Below are positions 23,036 through 34,222 of a stretch of DNA of 64,000 nucleotides, piece by piece. This stretch comes from Nigrospora sphaerica (lineage: Eukaryota; Ascomycota; Sordariomycetes; Amphisphaeriales; Apiosporaceae): contig JAGVVL010000001.1 in NCBI GenBank assembly GCA_018287875.1, positions 3,410,001 to 3,474,000 on the forward strand, read 5' to 3'. Position numbers and translations under genes: made by a program. Within the stretch, counting starts at the first letter, position 1. Every line of letters begins with the position of its first letter. The notes beneath the pieces were generated by a model. The model was not told where the DNA came from and did no database searches. It was given only the letters and a program-made list of their open reading frames with translations.

Positions 23036-24742
23036 GGCATGGTCGACGACGAACGGGGGCGGTACTTGGAAAAGGCAGCAGTCGGGCGAGTCTCACATAC
23101 GTTTATAGCGTTTCTTGGGCAGGAGACGTAGGTACCCCAGGCGATACCCGGCAGACTGGATCCAGGTGGCGGTGGTGCAGCAGCACTTATATAAAGATGA
23201 CGGCAGGATACGGACAAGGCGCTCTCTTATGACGGAGCAGAGCAGAGCACAGTCAGGCAAGCTGTTCTTGACCTATCTTTGGCAGTGGCAGACTGGGATG
23301 AGGAGCTCTCAGCCTCCAAGGCAGGACATGGTGATGCTTATGAACCGATCGAGGCGGTACTTTGTGGAGCAGACTGGCCCTCGAACCTTGGGCATCGCGC
23401 CGCTCGAGGACCAGGGAAAGCAGGCCTAAGGCCATGTACCATGGTGTACCCGGGGCGAGGGTCAGGGAAAGTAACCAGGGCCACCCACAACGGGCAGCGG
23501 GCCACGGTGATCGGACGGTACAGGATACCTTGCGCTTAGCTGCAAGAGGGCGATGCTGGCAGCTGTGGAGGGGGAGGGGCGTGCGCGTAGAAGGGAAGGG
23601 CTGACGAGAAGGGGGGGGGGGGGGCGTGTGGCGCATCAGCATCCCCCTGCGCAAGAGATTGCTTCTTAGTGTACAGTCTAAAAAGGACCTAGCATGGGAA
23701 GTGGGTGATATGGACGGTCCCGGACGGGTAAGAGTGCGAGCGAGCCGAAGAGAGAGAGAAAGCGAGAGGGGAGAAAGAAAGGGTGGCGGAATGGCTTGAG
23801 GATCAATAGGCTCCAGCATTCCGTTTGAACAGGGGCCATGGTTGGACTCTGCTTGGGGAGGTCGTAGTGACGGAGAGAGATGGGTAAGCCACCAGCCAGT
23901 GTGTACACACATACTTGCCTACGGGTTTGCTGGTCGCCCTCAGCCGCCGTACCACCAGTAGTTGGTTTTGCTGTTGTTGGTGACCAAGCAGCATGAAAGC
24001 TACATGCGGATGCACTCAAACTGCAGTATGTATGTGGGTGAACGTGCGGCTGTCGAAGCAAGCAAGGCAGGATGAGTGGTAGGGGGTCGTCCTCCCCCCT
24101 CAGGCCCGACTGTTTGGCTCGAGAGGAAGTTAAACGGACAGGAAAGCCCGGCATGGCGGTACCGAGAGCCAAGGACTGTAGGAAAGCGGATGTAAGCCAA
24201 CTAACTGGGGCTGGCTACTGTCGCGGTACGCTTCTTCATCAAGGCGTTTTGATGAGCACTGCTACTACCTAGGTGCTATTGGTAACCAGCCTGCCTTGGT
24301 TACTTGCGTGGCTACCTTAGACAGCTGGCTGCTCACTCTATACGACTACCCAGCTACGAGACACCGCCTGGCAGCAGCAAAAGCGGGAGAGGGAGAGTGC
24401 CGTCGTGGTTGGGCTGAGCTGAACAGTTGCGTCGCATCCCGAGCCCCTACGTAGAGTTGTACGAGTGGGCGCCGCTCGCCGGGCCAGGATCACCAAACGG
24501 CGAACCTCCAGGTCTTCTAGAACGGGAAGCCGTTTACGCTGGTTCATGTTGCAGATTACTGGCTCGGTGGGATTTGGCACGGAATCGCTGTGTCAAGCCG
24601 GCGACAAGCAAGCCCGAGCCGTCAAGTCTGAAGGTCACTGGCCACGGACAAATCAAGTTGGCAGCAGGCCGGACCATGTACGATGTATGCTGGGAGACGA
24701 GGAGTGGGAGGGGTGCTCGAGCAGCGCTCGCTCCAGGCCTGG

Positions 24743-25125
24743 CGTGTATGTGTATGTGTGTGGGTGCGTGCGTGCGTAAACGTCTGTGGGTGTGGCAGTA
24801 TACCTATGTGTGTTGTAAGTAGTGGAGGTGTGGTGCGTGTGCGCGCGGATGTATGTATGTGTGCGTGCGTATATGTGTGTGTGCGCGCGTGTGTGTGTGC
24901 AAGATGTACAATGTACATTGTACTTTGGCTAGGAGAAAGGGTGCATGTGTGCATATGAGAGCGGAGCGTATGGAAAAGAAGAGTCAGACTATGATGAGGC
25001 GTAGTGTGGGTGCGAGAGGGCCATGGGGAAGAGAGTGTGTGCGCGCGCGCACGTGTGTGTGTGTAGGTGTGTGTAGGTGTGTGTAGGTGTGTGTAGGGGT
25101 GTGTGTGTGTGTGTGTGTGTGCGTG
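24743..25125. repeat. TG/CG-rich alternating purine-pyrimidine tract
   Basis: About 380 bp dominated by TG dinucleotides with CG insertions, including GTGCGCGCGCGCACGTGTG at about 25038-25056 and a TG run at about 25099-25121. Four tandem copies of a 10-bp unit GTGTAGGTGT, the last with one change, occupy 25061-25100. The tract is interrupted by non-repetitive DNA at about 24905-25030. Confidence 0.85.
24906..24923. repeat. Perfect 18-bp palindrome
   Basis: GTACAATGTACATTGTAC is its own reverse complement with no spacer. It sits inside the TG-rich tract. Function is unknown; a dimer-binding site or a cruciform are possibilities. Confidence 0.9.
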
Positions 25126-25283
25126 AGGGACAGACTGCGTGAGAATGAAGAGAGTAAGAGAAAAGGCGTTGAAATGAGCTAAACCGTGACAAGATTGCTA
25201 CAGGATCGGAATCCCGGCTTGTTGTCAACTCACTATTCCGGATTTGGACTGACCGGGGGGAGGAAGCTGGGCTGAGCAAGCAC

Positions 25284-25304
25284 GGCAGTAGTAGCAGCAA
25301 CAGT

Positions 25305-25340
<36 letters not shown>
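25284..25340. repeat. (CAG)n triplet repeat, imperfect
   Basis: About 57 bp of GTAGCAGCAACAG then CAG units. It is not in any supported coding frame. Confidence 0.85.
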
Positions 25341-28300
25341 GGGAGAGAGTGGCCTGACGGGATTCAAGCAAAAAGTATCCAATTCTACCTCTACCTACCC
25401 CATCCTCCTCCGTCTCTTCCTGTTGTCGCTCGGTCGCCCGCCCACGCCTCGCTCGGGCGCAGATTGTTGAGAGAGAGAGAGCCGGCCAGGCCGCGCCAAC
25501 CGGCGCCATGATGGCCTGGCGATTGGACGCGGGTGTCGTTACGGGCGCCTAGCCTGCAAGTCTTGGGGGGGAAGGGGAGGGGAGAGAGGTGTAGTGGTAG
25601 GTGGGCTGTCATAGGCGCAGTTCCAGGCCGGGCGCTCCACGTGTACGACGAGAGTGCGGCTATTCCTAGTGTATGGCATGGCCTCTTGGTTACACACGCT
25701 TTGCTCTCACACACTCTCACACTCACCGTCCGTCCCCTGGGGATCCTATGGGATACCATGCCCATTCCCCAAGCCCATGTCCATGCCCAGGCCCGTGGCT
25801 ACCCATCACTCGTCCATACCCGCCGTGCAGGTTGCAGAGCATCGCATTGGGGGGAGGGCGGGTGTGCCGTATCGGTCCTCCCCCCATTCCCCCGAGTCAT
25901 CAAAAAAAGAAGGCAATGCGGGCTTCCGGGAGGGGAGAGGTCTGTCAGACCGCACACCAGCAACCAGGGTACGGACTTCTCGAAATGGTCATTTGTGGTC
26001 CTCTGCCCACACTCTCTCCCACACGCCCCCCCCCCCTTGAATGGGTGGCCGACGCTGCAGGGCCCCCTGGAAGGAAAACGACCCAGGACCCGTACCATTG
26101 GGTATGAGCCCCCGTCTCCCTTTTACCAGATCTGCCAGTTGGGATGGACGTGTCGAACCAGACTGGCGGGCGTGGGAAGTCCGATACTCCGACCTGCAGA
26201 GCCCTGTATGCATGTCGACCTACTGTGTACATACCCTATCCAAGCTGGCGGTTGTAGGTAGCAGAGAGGTCTACTCAGTACAGGTAGTATGGGATACCAC
26301 TACACAGTATAAGCTTCCCTGAACCGACTCCGTGCAAACCCCCCCCCCCTTATGCGCGTCTATGTACATGCGCGTGCGTGCGTGCGGGCGTCTGTGTCCA
26401 CCGTGCCTGTCCCCCCTTCTCCCATCGATCCGCCGCCGACGCGATGAAACATGCCGTGCCCGCCGCCCATAAACAACGTCGGCGGTTGTACCCAGCGCGC
26501 CGGTGCTCCTCGCGCGCTCGGATTAGGCGCAGACGCGCCGTGCTCGCCGGACTCGGCTGCGACCAGTCCGTCGGGAAGCGTAGACGGGGCCCACTGGAAG
26601 CCATTTGTGCCATTCCCCTCCGTCTACGCTCACGATTCGGCTCCGAGCCCCTGCCACGGGCCGGCCGCGCACACAGCACACACGCGCGCTTGCGCCCGTG
26701 CACCTCCCCTACCCCAGCAGACCGGCCAGGAACCATCGTGGGGTGTGCCTCCCATACTGCCCATTGGACCGGACGGAAACCTGGCGAAGGGGGGGTCGGT
26801 CTTCAAGGCCCCCTCACCCCTGCACAGCCGTTTAACTTGGATTCATGCGTCTGCCTTGGGATGATCGTCGTCTCTGCTCGTTCTGCGCTCCCTAAGCCCT
26901 CCCTCACCCAGCCATGGGGGCGAGGGACGTTTCCGTCCCAGGCCGTGGGGTACTTACTACGGTCAAGTCGGGCCTTTGTGACACGACTCTGCCAAACGCC
27001 CGCGGCTTGGAGCGCACACTGGCCGAGGCGCTTCCCAATTCCCTCGACGACGGGTCGGTCGACAATGGCATGGGACGGACGTCGACGTTCGCGGCGCCCT
27101 TGGGACCCAGTAAGCCGACCAGCTTGCGTCCCTGTTTATATTTCGGGTGCAAATTGCAGCCACTCGCCTGACCGACTGCCGCCACGGGACGACGGCCGCG
27201 TTTCATAGTCGCCTCTGCTTTAAGCAGGCGCATCGCCCAATAGCCCTCGTCTATGGGTGTTAGGGCCGCCACTGATCGACGCCCCCCCCTCAAGGCGCGG
27301 ATACTGTGTAGTAGAGCTCCCTGTCGGGGGCGCCCACAATGGCCTGTTGTTTCCCAAGTCGCAAAAATCGGAGCCGGGCGCGCTAATGCTGCAGAACACC
27401 TGGTGGTTGCGGTCAATGTGCATCTGATGCCCTTCCCACCGGGGCAGCCAAGACGGAGCTGGCAAGGGCATAGAGCTCAACGACCACGGCGGCTTTCGGC
27501 GCCAGGTGAAGGAGGCTTTGCCGGCCGTCGAGCACGGCCGACACAGATGCTGGCGGGCGTCCGACCTGTCATATTGCGCCTCTGCCGTGCTGGTGCTTCT
27601 AAACAGAGGGGTCGAACGGCGCCTTAGGGCTGGCACTGGGCTGGGCTGGGCTAGGCGGGTGTTGGGAAGGCGGAGGTGGGAAAAGGTGCTGTGTAGTGAG
27701 ACATCGGGTTGAGGGCCGACGTCGTTTGATGGAAATTACCACTTGCAAAAGAAGAGGGCCCGTCGACGATGTGGCCAATCAAAAGGCGCAAAATGTGTCG
27801 AAAGTACCTTGCATTCTACAAGCCCCGGCCGTTTCTGTAGCGCATATTGGCTAGCCCGGACGACTTGACATATCGTTTTGTTTTTGTCCTCTCCACCATT
27901 AAGGCTAGCTAGCCCAGGGTTGGGCTGTTCATCATGGGCTCCATCCAGTTGCAACGCCCTGTCCCCCCAGTGTGTACCCCACACAAGCGAGCAACTAGTT
28001 AACTCATGGCCGTGTGTCGTTGCACGAGGACCACGAGATGGCCCTTGTTTTTTCCCCCCAACGGCCGCGAGAAAGCCCCCAGCACCGAATACTTCAGTAC
28101 CTACTTGCACCCTCGCTTCGCCCAACCAACCGCCCACAACACCCCCCCCTTGGCTGCCAGGGGAGGCTTGCAGAGCGGGCCGTTTGGCTCCGCTTCGATG
28201 TGGTTTTTTGCTGCTGCCTGCTGCTACTGGGGCCGATCGGATTGTCGGGGTATGTTGGCGAGGCTGGTCGGAATGGCGACCAAAGCCCGGCTTTGGTCGC

Positions 28301-28740
28301 CCCATTTCCGGCAACCGGGAACCGGACTCTCTTTCTCTCTTCCCGCTTCCCCTGGAAGAAGTACGTAGGTATGTTGTTCGCACATCAAAAAAGTCCGAAG
28401 AAGGGCGAGGGAGGGGGGACTGGAGCCAACCACGGATACCAGGACCATTCTTCCGTCTCTCCGAGACACCGCCTTCTGTGCCCGCTGTGTACAAAGAGAG
28501 CCCGCCGTGCATGTGACGTGCCGGGCATCTGGCCGTCTCCTCCATGCTACGGGAGATAGGTAGGTCACGCGATGCCCTTTGGAAGCGACTTCCTCCCCTT
28601 TCACTATCCTTGGTTCGTCAGGGGTGTGGAAGCAGCTCAAGGTACATGTCATCGAAGGCCCTGCGTCCCTCCTCCTTGTCTAGCTGTTTACAAACCACGC
28701 GCTCTTGATAACGGCCCGATCATCCCAGGGCTGCGGCGGC

Positions 28741-28795
28741 GGTATGTAGGATGGGGAGATGTATGTAGGAAGCGAGAAGCTGTATGTAGGTAGGG
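28741..28795. repeat. Three spaced GTATGTAGG direct repeats
   Basis: GTATGTAGG recurs at about 28743, 28761 and 28782, separated by unrelated 9-12 bp spacers. A GGTAGG-type cluster follows near 28925. This is one of the denser examples of the GTAGG/TACC motif scattered through the intergenic DNA. Confidence 0.7.
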
Positions 28796-31700
28796 TCCAT
28801 TCGTAAAGTTCTGACAGCAAACAGGGATATAGGCGGCCTACCGGGCGGGCTGCTAGCCGTTGTAGGCACGTTTATGTGAGGCAGCGGCAGCTAGCTGTAC
28901 CTACGTACTCAGCATAGTATGTAGAGGTAGGTAGATAATAGCAGCCCGCCAGGAAAGGTAATGGGTAAGCAATCGGCCAGAAGAGCCTCTGCGAGAAAAG
29001 AGCCTGGTACTATTCCGAGCCGTGTACCCCCCTTCCACCAATGCCTCTCTCATCTGTACTGTTCGTCTAGTTACGGATATAGACTGGCCACGACCCCTCC
29101 TTTTTGACCTAGAGAGAGAAAGCTGGAAGCACGACTCCGCCGAATGATCCAGGCTTACTGTACTTTATTGATCCTGGTGTGTACTTTGACAGGGGCCTTT
29201 CGCCCATCCCCACTTGGCGGCTTTGCGCTAGGGCAATGGACCGACAGAAAAGCTGCCAGCCGCCCTTTCTTCACAATGACGGCATACCCACATGCCCTCG
29301 GCCCATCTTGTGCCTAAATATAAAACATGCCGGGATGCGGCCGCCTGGAGAAATACTCCGATGAAGAAAGCGGAAAGGGACAGAGGGGAAAGGGTAAGCA
29401 TTCGTGGCAGTAGCCGAGGCGATAGCGGGCGGGCGAATGTATCGTCGACCCAGGTACCTATCTCTTTCTTATCCATGCTCGTCGTCCCCACCCACACACG
29501 CAATGTTCTTTCGTCCGATGGAGCCTCGCCATCAACCCCATCCGCCCAGGCAGCCAGGCGAACAGGAGAGCCAAGACCACGGTTTTGCCAAGGGACCAGA
29601 TGCCAACCACCACGACCTATCTTTCCATCAACACCCCCCCGGCCCCTTCGTCATGGCACTGCCACCGCTCGAGGCCCAATGGGGTAGGGGTGTCTACTTC
29701 TGCATCGACCAGATCGGATCAAGCCCGGACTCGACTCGGACCAGGGAGACAGACCTTCTTTCAGCTGGGGCCTATACAGTGTAGGTCCCCCCACCCACGT
29801 CGTCCTATAACCCACTTTCGCTAACGACGGGGGCAGGTAATGGGCACTGGAGAGGCTGGCAGGGCCCCTGAGCTGGCAAGGCAGATTGATCCACTCTCGG
29901 GGCCGAGCATCTCACACCCCATTCCACCACCGGTGCGGTAATTGTGCGTGGGCGGTCGACATAAAATACCCTCTATGCATTCGCTCGCACAGGTTTGACG
30001 GCTTTTCCCTGGAACCGTTCGAACACCTTCCCCTTTCGCTGTTCTGACACCATGGCCCGCTGAAGCGTGATGACCTCGTCCGGCAGGGGTTTGTGCACAC
30101 AAGACCGGGGACGGGGGAAGGGAGGGGCCGGCGATATTGACGGTGATGGCCGCGCCGCACAAATCGTGGTCCCGGCCCTGCCCTGTACCCAGTACCAGGC
30201 TCCTGGATCAGGACTGCGCTGCCCCGGATAGGAGGTACCAGCATATGGTACGCGGTAGCGATACCAGATTATCGAGCGCATTCTACCCAAAGAAGCCACC
30301 CGGCGACGATATGGGCGACAGCACGGCAATGAGAATCCCACTGTAGCCTACCCCAATGGTGGTATGGGGCGCCGGCTGTGGCTCCTGCTGCGGAATCCTA
30401 AAAAAAGGGACGACGGGAAGGATCAGGGCGTTGCTATTTTATCATAACGACACGGCGAGAGACTATCCACAGCGATAGAGGGGCTATGGAGGGTTTCCAC
30501 CAAGTGCTTCCGCGCCCAGACTGGTTGGAGTTCCTCGACGAGATGATCGTTGCCGCCATGATCGTGGCCAGGCAAAAAGACCTGGTCGCCACACCCTCCG
30601 CCCCCCCGATTCTGTTTCGTCATTTGCCGCGCAGGCCAAACCTCATAGACTCATCGCACAGAGGCCAATTGCTAAGTCGTTATCATTTTGTTATTGCAGA
30701 ACGGCGATTCCATTGGTGAGCCCCGGGCGTACCCCCCCTTCCCCGTCCCTCCCGTCCCTCCCGCCCCCCAATAGGACGGAGGAGACGGGCAGGGAGAGGT
30801 CGACTACAAACACGCCCCGTCAAGGATGGGCATCCTTCGGACCCGGAACCATCTCCGAGTTTGACCAGGAACGTCCACCGGTTCGTGGGCCAGTTCCATC
30901 GCAGTACCGAAAAGAAGACGGAAAGGAGAACAGCTCCACGATGTCTGGTTTCCACGTGGGTACTCTCATCGGCCAAGCCATAACGGCCTCGCGACCGCTG
31001 GGGATTAGCCCACCCGTACGAGTATCCTGGGGACCAGAAGGCCGGTAGTCTAAATATAGATGATAAGTCTCTCTCTATCATAGTGGGTCTCCGGGGAGGA
31101 GGGGGCGTACGATCCTTCTGGTTGAGGCTTCCAGGCCCGCCACGAAGGGCCACAGAGGATGACGACGCGGAGTAGTGAGGCTATACCAACTATTCTTAGG
31201 GATTGCACGGCCGCATACCAGCCCTTTGGTAATTTGGCGTCATAGTATCCCTCTGCAGAACGCGTCCGTCAGCGGGTAGTCCCGTAGTCACTGCGTTCGC
31301 CCTCGATGCCAGGCCACTGGACAATACCAGCAGCTCTATCTCGTCTAGGGGTTTGCCAACCCCCCTAGCCTCCGACCAAGCCCACCGGTAACCATCATCA
31401 GCTCTTCCGGTCCATGTTGCTTATTACTGTGTGTTTGACGACCGGACGTCAACAGCTTGTCAATCTGCTACCAGCGGCACAGGCGCCAACCGCATTGACT
31501 CTCTTCCGAGAAGGGGGGATCTGCAGAACCGCTTCGACAAGGCGATTCGAAATGCAATGACTCCTCTGTCATTAGACTCACCGAATCGGCGTGGGTGTCT
31601 GTAGCGGTCAGTACTACCACCCATGGTACTCCTGTCGAGCCGCCGAAAGGAAAAGAGACCGGTTGCGTGTGTAGTCGTCGCTCCGTTGCCCAGAGAGGGC

Positions 31701-34222
31701 TGGCCGTCCCCCCTCACCAAGAAGAACGCTCGATGATGTGAACAGGTAGGGGGAGAGATCCAAGGGACGGTTTGAGTGTTCCCATTGGCGAAGGCCCCTT
31801 GGGCTCCCCGGGTCGGCGAGGCGTGAGGAGGACAATGTCCCTGGGGCCAAGCCTGGCGGGAGAGAGGGGAGAGGGGGCGTGCGAGACGGCGGCCGGGGAT
31901 CGGCACCACATGACGGCTTCCTATGGCGCCTGCCCAGCAAGCGCGTGAGACGGCGGTTAAGAACCAACCAGCGTCGTCTATGTCCAGGGGGCGATGAGAG
32001 GCTAGGCAGCAGGAAAGAGCACTTTTTGGTTTTCCGTCTCCCCGCCAAGCCAAGTATGCCATTAGCACAGCCCGTCCGCAGGCCATGAGCAGGACGGCCA
32101 ACGTCTTCTGAAAAGATGCCCGCCGACCGCCTTGTACCTCCCTCCCCGATCTCTTACCTCATGCGGGCTGACAACTCATTGGCACAAACAACTGGCCCCC
32201 CTACCCCACACTGGCGCCAGGGCAAGGCATAGATAGTCATCTCCCCTGGTACGACGTCTCCTTAACTACCACTCTTCACAAGTTACGCGTGTTGCCTGCT
32301 GGTCCTGGATGACTCCTCCTGGTTCTCCCTTACCCCAACACGATCCATGTCGTTGCTGCATACAAAAAGTACCTAAATGAACTCGCACGGCCTCCCGGGA
32401 AAATAGGCAGGTGGTCCGATGTGGAAGGCCGGGGGGGAAGGGGAGTGAGGGGCGGAACCGGCGCAACGTTTCCTCGCGAGGATCTCTACCCCCGGACTCA
32501 AGGCGCAGGCGCGCCAAACTCCACCTGCATAACCGCAACTCATATCGACCAGTATTGACCATGGTGGTCGGCAGGCTCGGATATCCCTGGATAAGAAACG
32601 CGGGCGTGGGGGTGAAAGGGGGGGGAGTTGATAGGGATGGACATGTACGCCGGCGCGAGTTGCCAACATGTGCGTCGACAGCAGGAGAACAAGGGAGGCC
32701 AAGCCGACGAAAGTGCCTTCTTCCCCTCCTACGGCCGTTATTTTCCGATACCGTGAAAGGTGACACGCGTATAGAGGGTGGGGTTACACCAACGTCGCCT
32801 CCCCCCTCCATGCATGCTCTTCCATACCGGCGGGTATGAAGCCGACAGCCGCCTCCTTCCCGATACGCCCGTCTCCCCGTGGTTCCGCAGGCGAACCAAC
32901 CTGAAAGCCGCGAACCGCGTGCAGGTGGCGAGGTTCCAGCGGCAAACGCCACCACGGCCGGGGAGGGACTTGCCCCGAGGGTCGTTGGTCGGGTCTGCAA
33001 ATGGGGGGGAGACATGGCGTGCCCTCAGGCCATCCTCCCCCTTGCGGTTCCTGCTTTAAAATAGGAACCCAAGAATCAGCGAAGAATAACGGCGAGCGGG
33101 ACGGCAGGTTTCCCACGGCACCCGCGCCACGGCGCCGGGCCCCCTCGTCCGAGTTTTACCTTCTCCCCCCCTAATTTATCCCTTGGTGGACCACTAGTAA
33201 GCGTGCTCCCTGACCGACACCGCGCTGGAAACGGCGGTAGAAAACCTGCCCGCGGCCCATGAAAGTCACAAGATGTAGATAAAATGCCCGGTCGAGGCGT
33301 CCACTTGTTCATGCTGAAAAATCCCACCTTTCGTCCGCCTGCCGTGAGCACCCCCTCGCTCCTGCTGCTCAGGGGTATTAGGGCAAATAGAGCGGCTAGC
33401 CTTTCGCATGCCATCCACCAACTACCATGGTCGGAATGACCTGATCCGCATAAAGACGGCATAGGCAACTCTATGAGTCAGTGTCTTGTGCTCTTCCACT
33501 AATGTATCGAATCCCTTCTTGCGTTTCCCTGTTCTACTGGAGACCCCAAGGCCTTCTCCGTATGTCAGCATCCGTCATCCTGCCGGATGAGTCCATCCAT
33601 ATGGATGTGTAAAAGGAAGACCCGCACCGAGTATTTGAGCAAAAAGTCATTATTATACCTAAGCACAATATGTAGTCCGCTGACTGAAGTTGATGACTAA
33701 GGAACGTAGCCATGGGCCTCAGATCCAAAGCAACTTTGCCGCTGGCCCCTGAGGCTGGCGAGAAATGGTAGACCAGAACACCCAACTCCGCCCCTCTGCT
33801 GCAAAGGCAAACGATATCCGTGATGGCCGCCGGATAGTACGGACAGACCACCGGGGAGGGATATGAATGGACGAGGCCACTGCTCGTCCATCCTCGGCCA
33901 CCCTCAGTACGGCCAAACCAATGCTAGCCGGCGGGTATCATGCATTCCCTACCCCGACCCATGTGCCTTATATACCGTCTAGGACTGAATACATGGACAA
34001 CTGAGCTCAAGTCATCAGTTGGCTTTCGCAAGCCCCGAACTCCGCCCCCCCCCAAAGATCAGATAAGAACTCCGTAAATGGCATAGTCGTGGTGAAACGG
34101 CATGAGTATGCGCGCGGGTTGACGTCTCGTTGTCGAAAGGACGAACTCGATTTCCGAAGGCCTCGTCGCCATACCACATCCCCCCCAGCCCATGCCATAC
34201 TGCCAGTGGCACCATGCAACAA

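Larger units (their letters stand above)
23036..34222. other. 11.2-kb gene-free region upstream of the C2H2 gene
   Basis: The longest stretch here without a supported gene. It contains pyrimidine-rich DNA just upstream of the C2H2 start, a 380-bp TG/CG-rich tract, a CAG repeat, a perfect 18-bp palindrome, and GTATGTAGG direct repeats. Open frames reach about 276 codons (26378-27208) but show arginine/proline-rich composition, no domain, and equally long antisense partners. No tRNA or 5S-like sequence was recognised. It may hold long non-coding transcripts or genes with many short exons that I cannot see by eye. Confidence 0.5.

Noticed and set aside
26378..27208. 276-codon plus-strand frame
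   Set aside because: Arg/Pro-rich, no recognisable family, and overlapped by long frames on both strands.
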